Assembly: GCF_900176475.1 (NCBI RefSeq)
Contig: NZ_FWXX01000003.1
Location: 62,001-126,000, forward strand
Direction: 5' to 3'
Length of the DNA: 64,000 nt
Source: Tropicibacter naphthalenivorans
GTDB taxonomy: Bacteria > Pseudomonadota > Alphaproteobacteria > Rhodobacterales > Rhodobacteraceae
Part shown: positions 17,238 to 26,442 of the stretch, piece after piece
Position numbering within the stretch: the first letter of the stretch is position 1
How the letters are laid out: every line of letters begins with the position of its first letter
The notes under the pieces: generated by a model
Told to the model about the DNA's origin: nothing
Database searches by the model: none
The model's input: the letters and a program-made list of their open reading frames with translations, nothing else
Program-made: the position numbers and the translations under genes

Positions 17238-18353
17238 TCACACCCCCGACACATCCGCCACAAAGCGCGCCCCGCCCAGATCGCTGCGGCTGTGGCTGAG
17301 CCCACCGGACAGTTGCGCCACGTAAATCTTGCAGATTTTCATGCCAAGGCCCGTGGCCTCGGTCAGGGTAAAGCCCTCGGGCAAGCCCCGCCCATTATCC
17401 TCGACCGCCAGCAGATAGCGATCCGCCTTGTCCGGCACCGTTTCCAGCGCCACCCGCACGCGCGTATCGTCGGACTGGCTGTGTTTAAAGGCGTTGCTGA
17501 GCAGTTCGGTCAGGATCAACCCATAGGAAATCGCCACGTCGCTGGGCACCGTCACGTCGTCAAAGACCATCTCGACCTGCCCTTCGGACCCACCAACCGA
17601 AGAGCACACCCCCCGGCACAGATCCTGCAAGAAGCTGCGCACCGGGATGTGCTGCACGGACTCGTCGCGGTACAGATGTTCGTGCACGCGGGCGACGGCG
17701 GAAATCCGGTTGGCGGCGTCGTTGATCGCCTCGCGCGCCGCCTCTTCCGAGACGTTGCGCATTTGCAGCCGCAGCAAGCCGATGATCAGGGCAAAGCTGT
17801 TCTTGACCCGGTGATCGACCTCGCGGACCAGCACCTCTTTGGCGGCGAGCAATTCCTTTTTCTCGGCCAACTCGCGGCGCAACATCTGGGCGTAATCGTC
17901 CAGCTGGCGCTCGTGCTCCTGCATCCGCTTTTCACGCTCGACCCGCGCGGTGATGTCGCGCGAGGTGGACAGCAGACGTTCGACCCGCCCCGTCTTGCCC
18001 AGCACGGGCGACACGGTGACCTCCCACCAGCGCGGCTTGCCCTTGGCGGTGGGGCAAAAGGCTTCGAACCGCGAGGTGCCTCCTTCCGTCGCGGTGTCCA
18101 TGGCGTCCTGCAACAGCTGCTGCGCCGATTCGGGCCAGAGCGAAGGCCACGGCTGCGCCTCAACCATGCAGAAATCGTCGACTTCCATGGCGCACATGCC
18201 ATTATGGTTCATGAACGACAAAGACCCGTCCAGCTCGATCAACTTGATGCAATCGGGCGAGGAATTCAGAATCGAGATCGCGAAAGAGGTAGACAGCCCG
18301 CCGAGAAGCTCGACGATGTGGCCATCGCGGTTTTCGCTGATGTAATCGGTCAT
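17238..18353 (-). CDS. Orphan PAS-HisKA_2 sensor histidine kinase
   Basis: A 371-residue cytoplasmic kinase. A PAS domain covers about residues 22-135 (SPDCIKLIELDGSLSFMN, ending STSRDITARVERE). A short coiled coil leads into the HisKA_2/HWE-like phosphoacceptor motif REVDHRVKNSFALI, then an HATPase with ELLSNAFKHS, EDNGRGLP and GLGMKI. There are no membrane segments, so it should sense a cytoplasmic signal such as light, redox or a ligand. No response regulator or anti-sigma gene adjoins it; kinases of this type often feed the PhyR general stress response, which remains a guess here. Confidence 0.87.
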   Translation of the reverse strand: MTDYISENRDGHIVELLGGLSTSFAISILNSSPDCIKLIELDGSLSFMNHNGMCAMEVDDFCMVEAQPWPSLWPESAQQLLQDAMDTATEGGTSRFEAFCPTAKGKPRWWEVTVSPVLGKTGRVERLLSTSRDITARVEREKRMQEHERQLDDYAQMLRRELAEKKELLAAKEVLVREVDHRVKNSFALIIGLLRLQMRNVSEEAAREAINDAANRISAVARVHEHLYRDESVQHIPVRSFLQDLCRGVCSSVGGSEGQVEMVFDDVTVPSDVAISYGLILTELLSNAFKHSQSDDTRVRVALETVPDKADRYLLAVEDNGRGLPEGFTLTEATGLGMKICKIYVAQLSGGLSHSRSDLGGARFVADVSGV

Positions 18354-18386
18354 CAGAGGGTTTGCCTTTCCGGCAAGAGTGTCAGG

Positions 18387-18403
18387 CTTGTCAGGTCGAC
18401 AAG
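18387..18403. promoter_or_regulatory. Inverted repeat in the kinase upstream region
   Basis: CTTGTC-AGGTC-GACAAG, 34 bp upstream of the kinase ATG within the divergent region 18354-18534. It could be an operator or a 5' UTR hairpin. Nothing else definite is seen in that 181-bp stretch. Confidence 0.3.
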
Positions 18404-18534
18404 AGCGGCAGCTCTCTGAACGTTAACAGAACATGACCGTATGGCCTATGTTTAAATGGTCGCATCACGCAGACGGCATACCTTCGCTTAACTTGACGGC
18501 GCTACGCTGCGCCCACACCAAGCAGGAGAAGGCG

Positions 18535-18930
18535 GTGTTCAGGACCATCGGGCTATTGCTACCGGCGTTGATCCCCTCGTGGCGGTTCTTCAAGACTGTC
18601 GCGCCCTCGCCGCGCATCCATTATCGGCTGGATGGGGGCGACTGGCAGCCGGTGCGCCCACGGCCCCAGTCGGTATCGTTTGCGCGCATGATGCGGCGGA
18701 TGCTGTGGAACCCCCGCCGCAACGAAGAGCTGTTTCTCGTGACCCTGTCGGAACGGCTGGTCGAGGCGCCCAACGCCTTTTGCGTCAATGAAATCAACGC
18801 CCGCGTGGCGCGGATCGTGGGGGCGCCGCGGGGCGCGTCGCTGCAATTCCGCCTGACCTTCATCACCCGCGAAGAGGGGCAGATCGTGAACTACGACCTC
18901 TTTCAAAGCGAACCTTGGGTGCTGCCGTGA
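18535..18930 (+). CDS. Small protein of unknown function, partner of HTTM gene
   Basis: A 131-residue protein. I choose the GTG at 18535 because AGGAGAAGG lies just upstream; an in-frame ATG at 18433 would add 34 residues of non-conserved-looking sequence. It begins with a hydrophobic stretch (IGLLLPALIPSWRFF), then has a soluble domain with RIHYRLDGGDWQPV, LFLVTLSERLVE and a C-terminal FITREEGQIVNYDLF. It ends 39 bp before the HTTM gene and is probably co-expressed. Family not recognised; it may be a soluble partner of the membrane protein. Confidence 0.6.
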   Translation: MFRTIGLLLPALIPSWRFFKTVAPSPRIHYRLDGGDWQPVRPRPQSVSFARMMRRMLWNPRRNEELFLVTLSERLVEAPNAFCVNEINARVARIVGAPRGASLQFRLTFITREEGQIVNYDLFQSEPWVLP

Positions 18931-18969
18931 TCACCGGCTGTTAACCGCCCCTGTGGCATGGATTGCGGC

Positions 18970-19647
18970 ATGAGCTTTGATCTTGCCCTTCGCGCGACCG
19001 AAGTGCTGCTGGCCCTGGCCATCTTGCAGCACAGCGCCGAGCATCTGGTCGCCCCCATGGCCGAGCGCCGCCTGTTCATCCCGCGCATGGCGCTGGCGGT
19101 GCTGGTGCTGGCGGGGGTGGGCGCATGGGCCGTCTGGGCCTTGTGGCTTTGGGGCTTGGTGATTCTGCGGCGCTTTGACGGGCCGTACAACGGCGGGTCC
19201 GACAAGATGACGCTGCTGGTGCTGACCTGCGTCGCGCTGGTCTATCTCGCGCCGACGCCGCGCTGGCAGGAAATGGCACTGGCCTATCTGGCGGTGCAAC
19301 TGACGCTGTCCTATTTCGTGTCCGGCTGGATCAAGGTCATCAACCCCACCTGGCGCAGCGGCGAGGCACTGTGCGACGTGTTCCGCTATTCCGCCTACCC
19401 GGTCAGCCGCAACTTGCGCGGGTTCGCGAACTGGCCGGGGCTGCTGTTCGTGGCGTCTTGGGCCGTCATGGGGCTGGAACTGGTCTTTCCCCTGACCTTG
19501 CTGCACCCGAATGCGCTGATCGTGGGCTTGGCGCTGTGTGCGCTTTTCCACATCTCGAACGCCTGCTTTTTTGGGCTAAACCGGTTTGTCTGGGCGTGGA
19601 TCAGCGCGTTTCCGTCGCTGATCTGGTTTCAGGACCGGATTTTGTAG
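18970..19647 (+). CDS. HTTM-domain membrane protein
   Basis: A 225-residue protein with five or six hydrophobic helices. The segment LSYFVSGWIKVINPTWRSGEAL and HISNACFFGLNRFVWAW match the HTTM (horizontally transferred transmembrane) domain related to vitamin-K gamma-glutamyl carboxylase. Bacterial members are of unknown activity. The first Met at 18958 is possible, but 18970 (MSFDLAL) removes a polar lead. Its 3' end overlaps the convergent glycosyltransferase gene by 47 bp, so the two C-termini are encoded on opposite strands of the same DNA. Confidence 0.75.
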   Translation: MSFDLALRATEVLLALAILQHSAEHLVAPMAERRLFIPRMALAVLVLAGVGAWAVWALWLWGLVILRRFDGPYNGGSDKMTLLVLTCVALVYLAPTPRWQEMALAYLAVQLTLSYFVSGWIKVINPTWRSGEALCDVFRYSAYPVSRNLRGFANWPGLLFVASWAVMGLELVFPLTLLHPNALIVGLALCALFHISNACFFGLNRFVWAWISAFPSLIWFQDRIL

Positions 19648-20794
19648 CGACCTGCGCGCGCAGGATCTGCGCCACGCGCCGCCCCCAAGCGTCCCAGTTC
19701 AGGCGCTGTTCGTATTCGGCGCGGGCACTGGCGCGCAAAGCCGCGTAGCCGTCGGGGTTGGCCAGTTGGCTTTCAATCACTTGGGCGAAATCCTCTGTCG
19801 TCGCGCCCACCGGCAAGGCAAAGCCGTTCACCCCATCGCGCACCGGCACCCCGCCGACCCGCAGGCAAAGCGACGGCAACCCATGCGCCGAGGCTTCGCA
19901 AAAGGCAAAGCCATAGCTTTCAAAGGACGGCTGGATCAGGAAATGCGCCTCTGCCAGCGCGGCGTTGAACTGCGCCAGATCGCCGGGGATCGCCTTGTTC
20001 AGCTGGGGATGCACCGTGACGAAGTCGTTGACGTGGAACTCTGGCGGCACGCAGCCGATCACCGTCAGGCGCGCGTCCACCCCGCGGGCGCGCAGCGCCA
20101 TCATCGTCTCGAACGCGGTCGGGCCGCCCTTGGCCCACCAGTCGCGGCCAATCACCAACAGGCGCAGGGGCTTGTCCCGCGAAATCGCTAAAGGCGCGGG
20201 GGGCGGCACCGTGTCGATATTCGCGCCCCACGGCACCACGTGGCCTTGGCGCACCCCGTACCGCTTTTGAGTCGCCTGATGTAGCCAGTCCGACGGCCAC
20301 AGCAGCACGTCCATCTGGCGCAAAACCTCGGCCTCCCGTCGCTCGACCCAGCCATCCAAGGCCTTGCCCAGCGCAAATTGCCTTGCAAAGCGCTGGCCGA
20401 TCTCGGACTCGCGGTAAACGGTCTGCACCGCGTCCGAGCAAAAGGCCGAGACCATGCCCTTTGGCACCTTTACCCCCGCCATGGAATGCAGCGAATAGGC
20501 GCCAAAGACCACGTCAAAGCCGCCCTGCGCCAACCTCGCCTCGACCTGCCGCGCGATCACGGCGCGCAAGGCGTAATGCGCCCGCCACCGAAGCCGCAAA
20601 TTCGCACTGTCAGGAAGCGACAGGATCAGGCGGCGCACAGGCTCTGCCAAGCCCCATGTCTGCGGCAAAATCTCCACCTCGCCCGCGTGGGTGCGCAGGG
20701 CGTCATACATCCGGGCATTGCCGCCCGAGTAAAGATTTCGATCCAGCGGAGACATATCGCACAGATACGCAATCCGCAGCCTGCGACTGCTCAT
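19601..20794 (-). CDS. Glycosyltransferase, GT4-like
   Basis: A 397-residue GT-B enzyme. It opens with RIAYLCDMSPLDRNLYSGG, has the inter-domain strand LRLLVIGRDWWAKGG, and the donor-binding region FLIQPSFESYGFAFCEASAHGLPSL, which contains the E-x7-E pattern of family GT4. It should transfer a sugar from a nucleotide donor onto a lipid-linked intermediate at the cytoplasmic membrane. AAGGGG lies four bases before the ATG. It is the first gene of the polysaccharide region, diverging from the ligase/polymerase-like gene across 210 bp. Confidence 0.8.
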   Translation of the reverse strand: MSSRRLRIAYLCDMSPLDRNLYSGGNARMYDALRTHAGEVEILPQTWGLAEPVRRLILSLPDSANLRLRWRAHYALRAVIARQVEARLAQGGFDVVFGAYSLHSMAGVKVPKGMVSAFCSDAVQTVYRESEIGQRFARQFALGKALDGWVERREAEVLRQMDVLLWPSDWLHQATQKRYGVRQGHVVPWGANIDTVPPPAPLAISRDKPLRLLVIGRDWWAKGGPTAFETMMALRARGVDARLTVIGCVPPEFHVNDFVTVHPQLNKAIPGDLAQFNAALAEAHFLIQPSFESYGFAFCEASAHGLPSLCLRVGGVPVRDGVNGFALPVGATTEDFAQVIESQLANPDGYAALRASARAEYEQRLNWDAWGRRVAQILRAQVATKSGPETRSATETR

Positions 20795-21004
20795 GAGACC
20801 CCTTAAAACACCATTTCATCGGCGGGTATCCACCGACTTTGCGGCAAGATTACGACAATTCGCCCGAAATCCGCGCTAAACCGCAACAAACCGCCGCGCG
20901 TGGCATCTTGGTTTCCAATTCCTTTCTTTTGGCCCATTGCTGACGCGACTTTGCCCCGGCGCTTTGCTAGTTTGCCGCCAGTGTCGCGGTGAGTTTACAG
21001 GAAT

Positions 21005-22402
21005 ATGCCCAACCCGATTGCCTATCTTGCCTTGGCCCTTTGGCCCTTGGTTGTCGCGGTGCTGTTCGGGCGGATGCGGCCCGATCGGGCTTTGGTCTAT
21101 GCGTTGATGCTGGGCTATCTGTTTCTGCCAGAGCCGCCGGCGGTCTTTGACCCGCCGCTCATGCCCCCGCTCAACAAGTACAACATGCCGGCCTTTGCGG
21201 CCTTTGTCATCTCGCTCTGGCGGTTTGGCGATCAGGGGTCTTGGCTGCCGCAATCGGGCGTGGGAAAAGCGCTGCTGTTCACCTTTGTCCTGTCCCCGGT
21301 GATGACCGTGCTGACCAACGAAGAGCCGGTGTTCTTTGGCCAGGTGGGCCTGCCCGGCCTGCGGGCCAAGGACGCGGTGGCGCTGGTCCTGCAACAGTTC
21401 CTGATGATCCTGCCGTTCCTGCTGGCGCGTAAACATCTGGCGACGGGCGGTTCCCTACGTGAGCTGGCCAAGGCCTTGATGGTCGGAGGCCTCGTCTATT
21501 CCGTCCTGATGCTGATCGAAATCCGCCTCTCGCCGCAGTTGAACCTCTGGGTTTACGGCTATTACCAGCACTATTTCGCGCAAAGCATCCGCTTTGGCGG
21601 CTATCGCCCGGTGGTGTTCCTGTATCACGGGCTGTGGGTGGCGTTCTTTACCATGACGGCGGTGGTCGCGGCCTTTGGCCTGTGGCGGTCCGAAAGCGGC
21701 CATGACCGGGCCAAGCTGCTGATGGCGGCGCTGTACCTGTTCGTGATCCTCGTGCTGGCGAAATCGCTGGGCTCGTTGATTTTTGCGCTGGTCGCGGTGC
21801 CTGCCGTGGTGCTGCTGCCGCTGCGCGGGCAGCTGCGGGTGGCGCTGGTGATCGGCGTTCTGGCCTTGGGTTATCCGCTGGCCAAGGGCGCGCATATCGT
21901 CCCCGAGGGCTACCTGATCGCGCAGGCCGCCGCCATTGATCAGGACCGCGCGGGCAGTATCGAGTTCCGGTTTGACAACGAAAACACCCTGCTGGAGCGC
22001 GCCTATCTCAAGCCAGTCTTTGGCTGGGGCAGTTGGGGGCGCAACCACATCCTTGACCCCATCTCTGGCCAGATCCTGACCGTGACCGACGGGCGCTGGA
22101 TCGTGACCCTTGGCACTTATGGCTGGGTCGGGTTCCTGTCAGAGTTCGGCCTGCTGCTGTTGCCGCTGGTTCTGATCTCGCGCGAGGTCATGGCCCGCAA
22201 GGGCGAGAATGTCTCGCTGCTGGTGGGGCCTTTGGCGATCCTGCTGGCGATCAACGTCAGTGATATGATCCCCAACGGCACAATGACCCCGATCACCTGG
22301 CTTTTGGTCGGCGCGCTGACGGGCTATGCCGAAACCCTGCGGGCAGAGCGACTCAAGGTCGTACAACTCAACACCGGGCTGCGCTGGCGCTCGGTCATGT
22401 AA
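21005..22402 (+). CDS. O-antigen ligase/polymerase-like membrane protein
   Basis: A 465-residue protein with about twelve hydrophobic helices and a larger loop near residues 300-360 (DQDRAGSIEFRFDNENTLLERA, then GWGSWGRN). This topology, with a polar periplasmic loop flanked by helices, is that of the Wzy polymerase and WaaL ligase superfamily. In this locus a Wzy role, joining flipped repeat units, is the natural reading because a Wzx-like flippase and a Wzz-like regulator are also present. Sequence alone cannot separate polymerase from ligase. AGGA precedes the ATG. Confidence 0.72.
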   Translation: MPNPIAYLALALWPLVVAVLFGRMRPDRALVYALMLGYLFLPEPPAVFDPPLMPPLNKYNMPAFAAFVISLWRFGDQGSWLPQSGVGKALLFTFVLSPVMTVLTNEEPVFFGQVGLPGLRAKDAVALVLQQFLMILPFLLARKHLATGGSLRELAKALMVGGLVYSVLMLIEIRLSPQLNLWVYGYYQHYFAQSIRFGGYRPVVFLYHGLWVAFFTMTAVVAAFGLWRSESGHDRAKLLMAALYLFVILVLAKSLGSLIFALVAVPAVVLLPLRGQLRVALVIGVLALGYPLAKGAHIVPEGYLIAQAAAIDQDRAGSIEFRFDNENTLLERAYLKPVFGWGSWGRNHILDPISGQILTVTDGRWIVTLGTYGWVGFLSEFGLLLLPLVLISREVMARKGENVSLLVGPLAILLAINVSDMIPNGTMTPITWLLVGALTGYAETLRAERLKVVQLNTGLRWRSVM

Positions 22403-22420
22403 TTGGTGAGGCTTATCCAG

Positions 22421-23695
22421 ATGAAACCCAAGGTTCTGCTGCTCGCGGATGAGTGTAACCCCGAATGGCCCTCGCTGCCCATCGTCGGCTACAAATACGC
22501 CCAAGAGATTGCCCGGCTGTGCGACGTCACGCTGGCGACCCATGTGCGCAACCGCGAGAACATCGAAAAGCAGGCGCACGGGTTGGACATCCGCTATATC
22601 GACACCGAGTGGCTGGCGGGGCCGATGTTCCGCCTCGCCCGCTGGCTGCGCGGCGGTGAAGAGGTGGCTTGGTCGACCTCGATGATCATGAATTACCTGC
22701 CTTATCTGGCGTTCGAACACGGGGTGTATCGCGCGCTGCGAGGGGAATTTGCGCAGTTCGACATCGTTCACCGGATCACGCCCATGTCCCCGACCTTGCC
22801 GTCTTGGATTGCGCATAAGTGCCGCCAGCCCTTTGTCATTGGGCCGTTGAACGGCAACCTCGACTGGCCCGCCGCCTTTGCCGCCGAGCAGGCGCGCGAA
22901 AAGGAAAAGCTGCGCAAGCTGCGGGATTTGTACAAATATCTGCCCTACGCGCGGTCGACCTATGACGATGCGGAGGCGGTGCTGTCGGCGTTCTCGCACA
23001 CGCGCGCCGACCTGACCCGCGTGCCCGATGCGCGGATCGTGTCGATGCCCGAGATCGGCTTTGACCCGGCGATCTTCCACGCGCAGGGCGCTTTGCCCGC
23101 GGGCCAGCGCGGCGGCGAAAAGGTGCAGTTCCTCTACGCCGGGCGGCTCGTGCCGTACAAGCTGCCAGAGCTGCCATTGCGCGCTTTTGCGGCCTCTGAC
23201 GTGCTGCGCCAGCACCACCTGCATGTGGTCGGCGACGGGCCGGAACTGGCGCGGATGCAAGAGGTGATCGCCAGCGAAGGCTTGCAAGAGTGCGTCACCT
23301 TGCATGGCCGCAAGACCCAAGCCGAGGTCGCCCAGATGATGCGCCAGACCGACGCCTTTGTCTTTCCTTCGATCCGGGAACTGGGGGCCGGTGTGGTGAT
23401 CGAGGCCATGGCCTGCGGGCAATACGCGCTGGTCGCCAACTACGGCGCGCCGGGGGACTTGGCCGCAGAGGGGCGCGGCGCGCGGGTGGACATGGCGACG
23501 TTTGACGTGATGACCGCAGGCTTCGTGCGCGAGATGGAAGGCTGCGTCGCAAACCGCGCAGGGATGGCCCAGACGGCAGCCAAGGGCCAATCCTACGCCG
23601 AGGCCAATTACCCTTGGTCGGTCAAAGGCGCGAAAACCCTGGACGTCTACAAGGCGCTTCTGAACAAAGCCCCCCTGCCCGACTGCGGCTACTAA
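22421..23695 (+). CDS. Glycosyltransferase, GT4-like
   Basis: A 424-residue GT-B glycosyltransferase. The N-domain has IVGYKYAQEIARLCDVTLATH and a VIGPLNGNLDWP segment; the C-domain has FLYAGRLVPYKLPEL, HVVGDGPE and the donor motif FVFPSIRELGAGVVIEAMACG. GGTGAGG lies eight bases before the ATG at 22421, favouring it over a TTG at 22403. It sits 18 bp after the polymerase-like gene. It converges with the acetyltransferase gene, and their 3' ends overlap by four bases. Confidence 0.82.
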   Translation: MKPKVLLLADECNPEWPSLPIVGYKYAQEIARLCDVTLATHVRNRENIEKQAHGLDIRYIDTEWLAGPMFRLARWLRGGEEVAWSTSMIMNYLPYLAFEHGVYRALRGEFAQFDIVHRITPMSPTLPSWIAHKCRQPFVIGPLNGNLDWPAAFAAEQAREKEKLRKLRDLYKYLPYARSTYDDAEAVLSAFSHTRADLTRVPDARIVSMPEIGFDPAIFHAQGALPAGQRGGEKVQFLYAGRLVPYKLPELPLRAFAASDVLRQHHLHVVGDGPELARMQEVIASEGLQECVTLHGRKTQAEVAQMMRQTDAFVFPSIRELGAGVVIEAMACGQYALVANYGAPGDLAAEGRGARVDMATFDVMTAGFVREMEGCVANRAGMAQTAAKGQSYAEANYPWSVKGAKTLDVYKALLNKAPLPDCGY

Positions 23696-24183
23696 GCCTG
23701 CGCGATCACCCGCGCGGGCACTCCTGCCACGGTCGCCCCGGCGGGCACGTCACGCGTCACCACGGCGTTGGCTCCGATCACCGCGTGATCCCCCACGGTC
23801 AAAGGCCCGATCAGCTTGGCCCCCGCGCCCACGTCCACGTGACCGCCCAAGACCACCGGCCCCGCCAAGGTCACCTGATGAAAGATCATGCAGTTCGGAC
23901 CGATCCGCGCCTGCGGATGAATGATGATCCCCGTCGGATGGGTCAGCCGCAGCCCCCCGCCAATCTCCGTCGTCAGGTGCAATTCCGACTGGCACATGAG
24001 CGACCAGAACCAATGGTTCAGCACCCAGTATTTCGACACCACCCGGCCCAAAGCCCCGCGCCCGCGCCACGCTTGATAGCGACGCACCGCCCGGATCATC
24101 TTTTTCCCCGGCTCCCAAAAGCGCTCGATCCGCTCGCGCGTCCAGTCGGGCTTGGTCGCCGAAATGCCTGTGCCGTGATCCAC
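23692..24183 (-). CDS. Left-handed beta-helix acetyltransferase (CysE/WcaB-like)
   Basis: A 163-residue hexapeptide-repeat acyltransferase. The repeats IGGGLRLTHPTGIIIHPQARIGPN...GGHVDVGAGAKLIGPLTVGDHAVIGANAVVTRDVP form the beta-helix (read in pieces), with catalytic His in THPTG and FHQVTL. This is the serine O-acetyltransferase/colanic-acid acetyltransferase class. In this locus it most likely O-acetylates a sugar. I choose a GTG at 24183 because AAGAGG lies about six bases upstream; a TTG at 24222 would add 13 residues without a ribosome site. Confidence 0.8.
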   Translation of the reverse strand: MDHGTGISATKPDWTRERIERFWEPGKKMIRAVRRYQAWRGRGALGRVVSKYWVLNHWFWSLMCQSELHLTTEIGGGLRLTHPTGIIIHPQARIGPNCMIFHQVTLAGPVVLGGHVDVGAGAKLIGPLTVGDHAVIGANAVVTRDVPAGATVAGVPARVIAQA

Positions 24184-24316
24184 CGCGCGCCTCTTCGTTC
24201 GGATTTGCCATAAATTGGCCAAGAAATGCGGTATCCTTGACCCTATGGCAACACTTGCACGCTTGCCTGCCGCGCGAAAGACTATGCGCGCTTGACCAAC
24301 ACCCCGGTGCGCCTCA

Positions 24317-24331
24317 TTGACCTTGCGTCAA
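24317..24331. promoter_or_regulatory. Inverted repeat upstream of acyltransferase gene
   Basis: TTGAC-CTTGC-GTCAA, about 70 bp before the acyltransferase start. It may be an operator or part of a promoter, as TTGAC resembles a -35 element. No clear -10 follows. Confidence 0.25.
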
Positions 24332-24399
24332 GGGGCCATTTGCCGTGAGCCCGGAGAAACCGGAAGGACCGCGATGACAACGCCCCAAGGACAGCCCGC

Positions 24400-26442
24400 A
24401 TGAGCGCCGCGCCCCATGCCCCCCTGCCCTATCGGCGTGACATCGACGGGCTGCGCGCCATCGCCGTGCTGTCGGTGGTGCTGTACCACTTTGGCTTTCC
24501 GCTGCGGGGCGGGTTTGTCGGCGTCGACATCTTTTTCGTCATCTCGGGGTTCCTGATCGGCGGCATCCTGTGGCGCGAGTATGATGCGACCGGGACCATC
24601 TGGCTCAAACACTTCTACATCCGCCGGTTCAAGCGCCTCGCCCCGGCGTTCTTTACCATGGTGGCGGTGACGGCGGCGGTCGGCTGGCTGATCCTGCTGC
24701 CATTTGAATACCGCGAGTTCGGCAAATCCGTCATCGCCGCGACGGTGTACCTGTCGAACGTGCTGTTCTTTCGCGAGGCGGGGTATTTCGACAGCGCCTC
24801 CGAGGAAAAGCCGCTGCTGCACACGTGGTCGCTGGCCGTCGAAGAGCAGTTTTACGTCTTTCTGCCGCTGTTCATCCTGCTTCTGGCACGCTGGCGCTGG
24901 GGGCTGGTGGGGGCGTTGGTGGCGGTCTGGGCGGGATCGCTCGCGGCCTGCATCTGGCTGACGCCGATCTCGCCCACGTCGACGTTCTACCTGTTCCCCT
25001 TCCGCGCGTGGGAAATGCTGTCCGGCGTCTTGCTGGCCATCTGGGGGGTCTACGCGAACAGCCAATGGCGCGGGCATTCGGTGCTGAGCTACCTTGGGTT
25101 GGCGCTGATCGCCATCTCGCTGGCGTTCATCCCGGCGGGGCCGCTTTTCCCCGGCGTCTTGGCAGTCTTCCCGGTGCTCGGGACGGTGCTGCTGCTGTCC
25201 TCGGGCGCGGGCGACAACTACGTCAACCGGCTGCTGACCCACCGCGCGGCGGTGTTTTTCGGCCTGATTTCCTATTCCCTGTACCTGTGGCACTGGCCGG
25301 TGGTGACCCTGTCCAGCTACCTGCGCGGCGGCTATGCCAACTTTGGCGAAGCGCTGATCTGGATGGCCCTGTCCATCGGCCTTGGCTGGCTGTCGTGGCG
25401 CGTGGTGGAAACCCCGGTGCGCCACGCCCGCCGCCTGCCCGGTGGCGCTGTCCTGGCCGGAACCGCCGTGCTGTCGCTGGGCGCTTTGGCGGTGGGGGCG
25501 GTGCTGTTCAAAGGGGACGGCTTGCCATCGCGGTTCGGGCCTGAGACGCGCGTGCATGTGGACGCCTCGGGCGACTTCCTGCAGGATTTCAGCCGCTGCT
25601 ACATCGCCGATACGCTGCCCTTGGACGGGCTAGAGGTCTGCCCCATCGGGCCGGACGGCCCGCCGCGCGTGCTGGTCTGGGGCGACAGCCACGTGCGCGC
25701 CTTCAAAGAGGGGCTGGATCTGGCCGCGCATGAGGCGAACACGCCCGGCATCATCCTGTGGCGTGCGGGCTGCCCGCCGCTGTTCGACATCCGCAAGGTC
25801 GAAAGCGCCGCCACCCCAGCCCAGGACACCGCTTGCACACAGGCCAACCTGCAAATCAAGCAAGCGCTGCCAAGGCTGGATACGCTGGACACCGTCCTGT
25901 TGATCGGCCGCTGGGCCTATTACGCCAATGGCAAGGGCGTGGGCCGCGACGTGCACAACACCATCGCCCTGCATCCCACCACCGGCCCCACCAAGAGCAA
26001 CGCCAAGCCGTCGCGGCTGATGGCGGATGCCGCCGTCACAACCGTGGTGGAACTGCGCAACTGGGTGGATAACGTGGTGGTCCTGCGCCAGCCGCCCGAG
26101 CTGCCCGAGTACGACAGCCGAAGCGCCGCGCGCGAGGCCGCCTTTGCCGGCTGGCCCTTGGCCCCCGCACCAACCGTGCAAGACAGCGTCGCGCAGGATT
26201 CGCTGATCATGCGGTCGATCGTCGGCGACGCGCCGTGGCGCATCTGGGCAGACCGCGGCGCGATCACCTTTATCGACACATGGCCCAAGTTCTGCGCGGA
26301 CGGCACCTGCCACGCCATCGTGGACGGGGTCGGGCAGTATTTCGACAACAACCACCTGACCAACGCGGCGTCGCTCCGGGTGCGCGACCTGTTCGCGCCG
26401 GTCTTTGGCGGCACGGCGATCCGCACGGGCACCAGCGAATGA
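24400..26442 (+). CDS. Acyltransferase-3/SGNH fusion, OafA-like
   Basis: A 680-residue two-domain protein. Residues 1-370 form the acyltransferase-3 membrane domain: RRDIDGLRAIAVLSVVLYHF with the catalytic-type His, FFVISGFLI, and KHFYIRRFKRLAPAF. Residues about 400-680 form a periplasmic SGNH domain with GDSHVRAF as the Ser block and DNNHLT as the Asp/His block. Such fusions move acyl groups across the membrane and attach them to surface glycans. The stop overlaps the GMC gene by ATGA, the start of a three-gene coupled operon. Confidence 0.87.
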   Translation: MSAAPHAPLPYRRDIDGLRAIAVLSVVLYHFGFPLRGGFVGVDIFFVISGFLIGGILWREYDATGTIWLKHFYIRRFKRLAPAFFTMVAVTAAVGWLILLPFEYREFGKSVIAATVYLSNVLFFREAGYFDSASEEKPLLHTWSLAVEEQFYVFLPLFILLLARWRWGLVGALVAVWAGSLAACIWLTPISPTSTFYLFPFRAWEMLSGVLLAIWGVYANSQWRGHSVLSYLGLALIAISLAFIPAGPLFPGVLAVFPVLGTVLLLSSGAGDNYVNRLLTHRAAVFFGLISYSLYLWHWPVVTLSSYLRGGYANFGEALIWMALSIGLGWLSWRVVETPVRHARRLPGGAVLAGTAVLSLGALAVGAVLFKGDGLPSRFGPETRVHVDASGDFLQDFSRCYIADTLPLDGLEVCPIGPDGPPRVLVWGDSHVRAFKEGLDLAAHEANTPGIILWRAGCPPLFDIRKVESAATPAQDTACTQANLQIKQALPRLDTLDTVLLIGRWAYYANGKGVGRDVHNTIALHPTTGPTKSNAKPSRLMADAAVTTVVELRNWVDNVVVLRQPPELPEYDSRSAAREAAFAGWPLAPAPTVQDSVAQDSLIMRSIVGDAPWRIWADRGAITFIDTWPKFCADGTCHAIVDGVGQYFDNNHLTNAASLRVRDLFAPVFGGTAIRTGTSE

